A stretch of DNA of 17,646 nt from an uncultured bacterium. GTDB lineage: Bacteria; Pseudomonadota; Gammaproteobacteria; Burkholderiales; Burkholderiaceae_F. Below, piece by piece: positions 14,391-17,646 of the stretch. The stretch lies in assembly GCA_905215795.1 (NCBI GenBank), contig CAJMRV010000016.1, forward strand, positions 1-17,646, given 5' to 3'. How positions within the stretch are numbered: the first letter of the stretch is position 1; every line of letters begins with the position of its first letter. The notes under the pieces were generated by a model. It saw only the letters and a program-made list of their open reading frames with translations, ran no database searches and was not told the origin of the DNA. Both the position numbers and the translations under genes were made by a program.

Positions 14391-15281
14391 TCAGAGCCCC
14401 GTTGCGAGGGCCCTCACGGGCATGATGTCCTCGAAGTCGAGGTCGTTCCTGTAGTCCGAACGGTACTCGTCGAAGACGCAGAGCCACGGGAGCTTCTCCT
14501 TGACGAGGTCGGCCTGGAAGAAGAGGTGGGGCGAGTTCGTGTGGACGCGCCCCTCCTTCTGCCACATCACGAAGACCTTGTCGACCGAGGTCTTCGAGGC
14601 GCTGATCAGGCGGGAGAAGTCCTCCCTCAGGAGGGGGAGCGGGATGCGGATCCACTTCCCGCCGTCGTCGTCGATCATGAGGACGCCCCAGTAGACGGCC
14701 CAGGAGAGCAGGTAGAGTTTGATCCTCTCGATGACGGGGAGGCTCGAGATGGCTTCGAGGGTGATCGAACTCGAGAGGTGGCAGAGTTCGAAGTGCTGGC
14801 GGAGCGTCTCGTTCATCGCGGCGTCCCCGGCCAGGATCTGGTTGAGCATCTTCTTGCTGCAGACGACGATTTCGGATTTGGTGAGGGCGTAGTGGTACGA
14901 GGAGAAGGGATGGCAGAAGAAGTAGTCGAGTCCGCCCCCGAGGATGCGCCCGGCCGGCGTGATCGAGAGGAAGTCGAGCTTGGCGTCGGCCGCCTTGGCC
15001 TTCGTGTGGGTGCGGGCGATGATCCCCTTGTTCACGTAGATCAGGTGGTCGGCCTGGACGTACTCGGAGGTGCCCGGCTCGAGGCCGCGCATCGTCGGGG
15101 CGATCTCCTCGTCGGGCTCGAGGGTGATCACCGTGCCGATGTTCTTGAGGGCGCGCGCGAGGCACACCGGCGTCGTGGGCGGGATCCACGGCATGATCGG
15201 CTCGCGGGGGCCGCAGACGTTCCATTTGCTGTAGCGGTACTGCGCAACGGCTTCGTTCCATGCATCAGTCAGCTTCTTCAT
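14391..15281 (-). CDS. CRP/FNR-like transcription regulator
   Basis: A 296-residue protein. Residues around 40-150 fit a beta-rich CRP-type sensor domain (GTVITLEPDEEI..., LIYVNKGIIARTH), a long helix follows, and residues about 217-245 (LREDFSRLISASKTSVDKVF...EGRV) fit the winged-helix reading head of CRP/FNR proteins. The recognition segment, ASKTSVDKV, lacks the Arg/Glu pattern of CRP and FNR, so it likely reads a different site. No cysteine cluster typical of FNR is visible at the N terminus. The region upstream of the gene carries a dyad nearly identical to one upstream of caiT, so I infer that it controls the carnitine genes and itself, filling the role of E. coli CaiF. GGAGAG precedes the ATG. 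The family call is reasonable but the sensor domain is diverged. Confidence 0.7.
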   Translation of the reverse strand: MKKLTDAWNEAVAQYRYSKWNVCGPREPIMPWIPPTTPVCLARALKNIGTVITLEPDEEIAPTMRGLEPGTSEYVQADHLIYVNKGIIARTHTKAKAADAKLDFLSITPAGRILGGGLDYFFCHPFSSYHYALTKSEIVVCSKKMLNQILAGDAAMNETLRQHFELCHLSSSITLEAISSLPVIERIKLYLLSWAVYWGVLMIDDDGGKWIRIPLPLLREDFSRLISASKTSVDKVFVMWQKEGRVHTNSPHLFFQADLVKEKLPWLCVFDEYRSDYRNDLDFEDIMPVRALATGL

Positions 15282-15365
15282 GTTCTCTCCTGCAGGGTTT
15301 GGGTCTCGCCGTAACGGATGGGACAGAGAGGTTCCTATTGATTCCGAACGGCTTTTCGAGGGTCG

Positions 15366-15395
15366 TTAATAGTACGGTATGTACTGTTGTGGTAA
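15366..15395. promoter_or_regulatory. Candidate operator upstream of the regulator gene
   Basis: Reads TTA-N4-TACGGT-ATGT-ACTGTT-N4-TAA. The 16-bp core differs from the caiT-upstream core at three positions, and the outer TTA and TAA lie at the same spacing, although the N4 blocks share no bases. Its centre is about 100 bp from the regulator start codon, close to the distance seen at caiT. Autoregulation is inferred. Confidence 0.6.
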
Positions 15396-15599
15396 GAGAG
15401 CATAACAGTATTTTCAGACTGTTTTTTGACATGGATCGTGATCGCGTTGCCGTCTGAACATTTCTCGTGGTGATGTGCGCGTCTTAAGGCTTGTTTTCAA
15501 AGAGGATTTTCTTTGTTGGGGATCGCTCATTAGGGATTTCCATCAGTCCCTTTCCTGAAGTCTGCGCGGCAAACAAGTAGACTGGGCGGACCTGTCCCC

Positions 15600-15630
15600 G
15601 GGCGTCCGTATCTCCCTTTTCCGGACGCCC
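15600..15630 (+). other. Leader hairpin before the cysteine hydrolase gene
   Basis: GGGCGTCCG (15600-15608) and its perfect complement at 15622-15630 enclose a 13-nt pyrimidine-rich loop. The stem ends 20 nt before the ATG, next to the AAGGAG ribosome site at 15638-15643. No T tract follows. Confidence 0.5.
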
Positions 15631-15650
15631 TTCATAAAAGGAGTGAAAAC

Positions 15651-16175
15651 ATGAAAAAGGCCTTGGTCGTCGTCGATTTCCAGGTGGACTTCGTTGAGGG
15701 GGCGCTCGGCTTCCCGCTCGCCAAGACGCTCGAACCGGTGATCGACGCCAAGATCGCCGCCGCGCTCGAGGAGGGCGCCGACCTCGTCTTCACGTTCGAC
15801 ACGCACCCCGCCGAGGGGTATCTTGAGACGAGGGAGGGACGGCACCTGCCGGTCCCGCACTGCATCAAGGGGACGCCGGGGCATGCGCTCTACGGCCGGG
15901 TCGCGCGTCATCTGGACCGCGCCGTCAAGGTGATCGAGAAGGACCAGTTCACCTCGATCGAACTCGCCGAGTTCCTCAAGGACTACGACGAGGTGGAGTT
16001 CTGCGGCTTGGTCTCCAACATCTGCGTGTTGAGCAACGTCGTGCTCGCGCGCGCCTTCGCCCCCGAGATGTGCATCGTGGTCGACCTGAAGGCCACGCTC
16101 TCGTTCGACCCCGTGGTCAACTCGACCCTGAAGAACTATCTCGAGGGGCTGCACGTCGTCGTTACGGGGGATTGA
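15651..16175 (+). CDS. Nicotinamidase-like cysteine hydrolase
   Basis: A 174-residue single-domain protein of the isochorismatase/nicotinamidase superfamily. The triad is visible as Asp9 (VVDFQVDF), Lys97 (IEKDQFTS) and Cys125 (GLVSNICVLSN). The FDTHPAEGY and LPVPHCIKGTPG segments resemble the metal-site and substrate-loop motifs of nicotinamidases, which turn nicotinamide into nicotinate for NAD salvage. Related amidases act on other small amides, so the substrate is not fixed by sequence alone. A good AAGGAG site precedes the start. vsr follows 30 nt later on the same strand. A link to carnitine metabolism is not shown by the sequence. Confidence 0.8.
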   Translation: MKKALVVVDFQVDFVEGALGFPLAKTLEPVIDAKIAAALEEGADLVFTFDTHPAEGYLETREGRHLPVPHCIKGTPGHALYGRVARHLDRAVKVIEKDQFTSIELAEFLKDYDEVEFCGLVSNICVLSNVVLARAFAPEMCIVVDLKATLSFDPVVNSTLKNYLEGLHVVVTGD

Positions 16176-16205
16176 TCGAACTTTTGAACCGCTGGGGAGT
16201 GCGCT

Positions 16206-16655
16206 ATGGACGTCTTCACGAAGGAGAAACGCTCGCAGGTGATGTCGAGGATCCGCTCGAAGGACACCCGTCCGGAGGTGCATGTCCGGCGGCTCCTCTT
16301 CGCGGAGGGATTCCGATTCCGGCTCTATGCCGGCGGACTGCCCGGACGTCCCGACATCGTTTTGAGGAAGTGGCGCACCGTCGTCTTCGTGAACGGCTGC
16401 TTCTGGCACGCCCATGAGGGATGCCCGAGGTCGAGGATCCCCGAGGACAACCACGACTTCTGGGAGGAGAAGCTGCGGCGCAACTGTGAGCGAGATCGCC
16501 GGGACGTCGGGGCGTTGCTCGAGGCCGGCTGGCGCGTCCTCATCGTCTGGGAGTGCGCCTGCGGGAAACGAAAGGGAGAGGCCCTTTCGCGTTTGATGGC
16601 GGAGTTCATCCGGTCCGATGAACGTCTGAGGGAGATCGGAGGCGGAGACTTTTGA
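16206..16655 (+). CDS. vsr: Very short patch repair endonuclease Vsr
   Basis: A 149-residue Vsr-family T:G mismatch nicking endonuclease. The diagnostic core is LPGRPDIV followed by VFVNGCFWHAHEGC, giving Asp50, His68 and His70 as likely active-site residues and Cys65/Cys73 as likely zinc ligands. The C-terminal part has NCERDRRDVGALLEAGWRVLIVWEC, also typical. Vsr normally repairs T:G mismatches made by deamination of 5-methylcytosine and is usually encoded with a cytosine methyltransferase. None is in the window. GGGGAG precedes the ATG. It may share a transcript with the cysteine hydrolase 30 nt upstream. Confidence 0.93.
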   Translation: MDVFTKEKRSQVMSRIRSKDTRPEVHVRRLLFAEGFRFRLYAGGLPGRPDIVLRKWRTVVFVNGCFWHAHEGCPRSRIPEDNHDFWEEKLRRNCERDRRDVGALLEAGWRVLIVWECACGKRKGEALSRLMAEFIRSDERLREIGGGDF

Positions 16656-16683
16656 TCATCCGTGCGTCATTGGCATTCGGAAT

Positions 16684-16723
16684 ATGAAAAAAACCGACGT
16701 TGAGCAACGTCGGTTTTTTTCAT
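16684..16723. terminator. Bidirectional terminator between vsr and hsdR-like gene
   Basis: A perfect 18-bp stem (16684-16701 with 16706-16723) with loop GAGC. The core ACCGACGTT/AACGTCGGT is flanked by seven A on the left and seven T on the right, so it can terminate both the plus-strand vsr unit and the minus-strand hsdR-like unit. Confidence 0.9.
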
Positions 16724-16792
16724 TTGTGCGGCAGTGTTTGTGCAATGAATATTAGGTGGGTTGCACTATGTGCGCCTAAAGACGAACTCCTT

Positions 16793-17646
16793 TTATCTTT
16801 TGAATAAAGGTTTGATTTCATCTTTTACGAAAGAAGCCACTGCCTTACGTAATTCGCGTAGATACTTGAGTTTTGTGACTGAGCCACCAGCTGCCTTGTA
16901 AGCAGCATAGTCTCCCATTGAAGCGTCGACAGTTCCAGAGGCAATGTCAGAGGTGGGTACAGTGCTTGCGTACATCTGCAGGGCCGCAGGGTTTATGCCC
17001 CATTTGGTTGAGAAGGCGGTAATTTCTCTAGTAATCAGTTCGTTTAAGCGATCATCCATGATGGTGAAGGCGTCTTTGTCGCGGAAATTCTCCGGATTGA
17101 ATTTGACTTCTAGCCAGAGCTGACTCAATAATTCGCCAATTTTCGAATTGTTCTTTTTGTAGTTCTCGATTAACTTGGCAATGCGTTGATCTTCAGCATC
17201 AGAAGCTGCCCTGGGTGCATCCTTGCCTTCAGGCATATGGGCTTGAAGAAGCTGTATCAGATAACGATAGTTAACTTCGATGCGTTTGACCGATTCCAAT
17301 TCGTAATCAACATCAATATCAATGACTTCAACCTTCTTTTCTTTAGTTAATGTTTTGATACGTTCAATGACGTTGTGATACTGCCCTGTAAGTCGTTCGA
17401 ATTCATCACGATTCATATCGAATACTGAGTCGAGCATGTCTTCTTGGAATTCGTCGTAAATTTCTGCTTCCCCAATCAGTCGGTCGACGGCTTGATAGGC
17501 TTTGGCGAAGGATTGTAATTCTTCGAGTGTTCCATGTGTTTGAAAATATTCCAATTCTTCTTTCGTCGGAGCAATAGATTTCAGAGAGTTCACTGCCCTT
17601 GTGAGTTTCTCAGCCGTTTCTGACCATGAGGGCGCCTGCACCTCAT
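16793..17646 (-). CDS. hsdR: Type I restriction enzyme R subunit, C-terminal part (partial)
   Basis: The frame stays open to the window edge, so the N terminus and motor/nuclease domains lie outside. About 284 residues are visible, mostly helical and charged. The stretch VIDIDVDYELESVKRIEVNYRYLIQLL and the preceding RLTGQYHNVIERIK resemble the helical C-terminal region of HsdR proteins, which contacts the methyltransferase core. The end, FVKDEIKPLFKR, is unremarkable. HsdR cleaves unmodified DNA after ATP-driven translocation. The DNA is clearly richer in A and T than the genes to its left, consistent with acquisition by transfer. The match is by eye; another large helicase-type defence protein is possible. 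Confidence 0.65.
   Translation of the reverse strand, partial: EVQAPSWSETAEKLTRAVNSLKSIAPTKEELEYFQTHGTLEELQSFAKAYQAVDRLIGEAEIYDEFQEDMLDSVFDMNRDEFERLTGQYHNVIERIKTLTKEKKVEVIDIDVDYELESVKRIEVNYRYLIQLLQAHMPEGKDAPRAASDAEDQRIAKLIENYKKNNSKIGELLSQLWLEVKFNPENFRDKDAFTIMDDRLNELITREITAFSTKWGINPAALQMYASTVPTSDIASGTVDASMGDYAAYKAAGGSVTKLKYLRELRKAVASFVKDEIKPLFKR

Larger units (their letters stand above)
15282..15650. other. Divergent regulatory gap between regulator and cysteine hydrolase
   Basis: A 369-base gap without a gene. It holds the operator-like dyad at 15366-15395, further ACTGTT/AACAGT hexamers at 15404-15409 and 15418-15423 (an inverted pair spaced by 8 nt), and a hairpin at 15600-15630. On the minus strand TACTAT, at 15369-15374, is a weak -10 candidate overlapping the dyad. 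TTGACA at 15426-15431 (plus) has no good -10 partner. Confidence 0.55.

Noticed and set aside
14368..15261. Second long minus-strand frame overlapping the regulator
   Set aside because: Arg/Pro/Leu/His-rich shadow of the regulator gene in another frame; the regulator frame has a winged-helix motif and a proper ribosome site.
16957..16974. TACAGT followed by GCGTAC inside the hsdR-like gene, resembling the operator core
   Set aside because: Only the left half-site matches, the outer TTA/TAA are missing and it lies in coding sequence.
1..17646. CRISPR arrays, tRNA or rRNA genes, insertion sequences
   Set aside because: No regularly spaced repeats, tRNA-like cloverleaf, rRNA segment, transposase motifs or terminal inverted repeats with target duplications were seen.

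Overview
The window looks like chromosomal DNA from a GC-rich proteobacterium. Codons strongly prefer C in the third position, and the carnitine genes resemble the E. coli/Proteus set closely along their whole length. A gut anaerobe or facultative anaerobe, for example a Sutterella-like betaproteobacterium, would fit. That taxonomic guess rests on gene content and composition only and is weak.

Layout, left to right. (1) 1-580: a terminator from an upstream gene, then a small DEDDh exonuclease on the minus strand. (2) 581-1299: a long, relatively AT-rich gap holding an orphan terminator, a perfect 12-bp inverted repeat, a 30-bp dyad that looks like an operator, and a leader hairpin. (3) 1300-11478: a single-direction block caiT-caiA-caiB-caiC-hydratase-fixA-fixB-fixC-fixX. 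This is anaerobic carnitine/crotonobetaine respiration: exchange of carnitine for gamma-butyrobetaine, CoA activation and transfer, dehydration to crotonobetainyl-CoA, and reduction with electrons delivered by the FixABCX flavoprotein/ferredoxin chain. In E. coli the cai and fix operons diverge; here they run head to tail. caiD (crotonase fold) is absent, and a MaoC/hydratase-2-like protein sits in its place. (4) 11581-14316: a yaaU-type MFS transporter, in the position it holds after fixX in E. coli, overlapped by two alpha/beta hydrolases of the carboxylesterase/thioesterase type. The first has lost its nucleophilic serine and the second has an intact triad. (5) 14391-15281, minus strand: a CRP/FNR-like regulator. 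Its upstream region carries the same 16-bp core dyad, with the same flanking TTA/TAA, as the region upstream of caiT. It is therefore the best candidate for the pathway's own regulator. (6) 15651-16655: a nicotinamidase-like cysteine hydrolase and a Vsr mismatch endonuclease. (7) 16793 to the end, minus strand: the C-terminal part of an HsdR-like type I restriction subunit in visibly AT-richer DNA, separated from vsr by a strong bidirectional terminator.

Most interesting points: the shared operator linking regulator and caiT; replacement of CaiD by a hydratase-2-type enzyme, whose usual facial selectivity would predict the opposite carnitine enantiomer; the enzyme/pseudoenzyme hydrolase pair; and GC-rich hairpins placed just upstream of several start codons inside what must be one expression unit.
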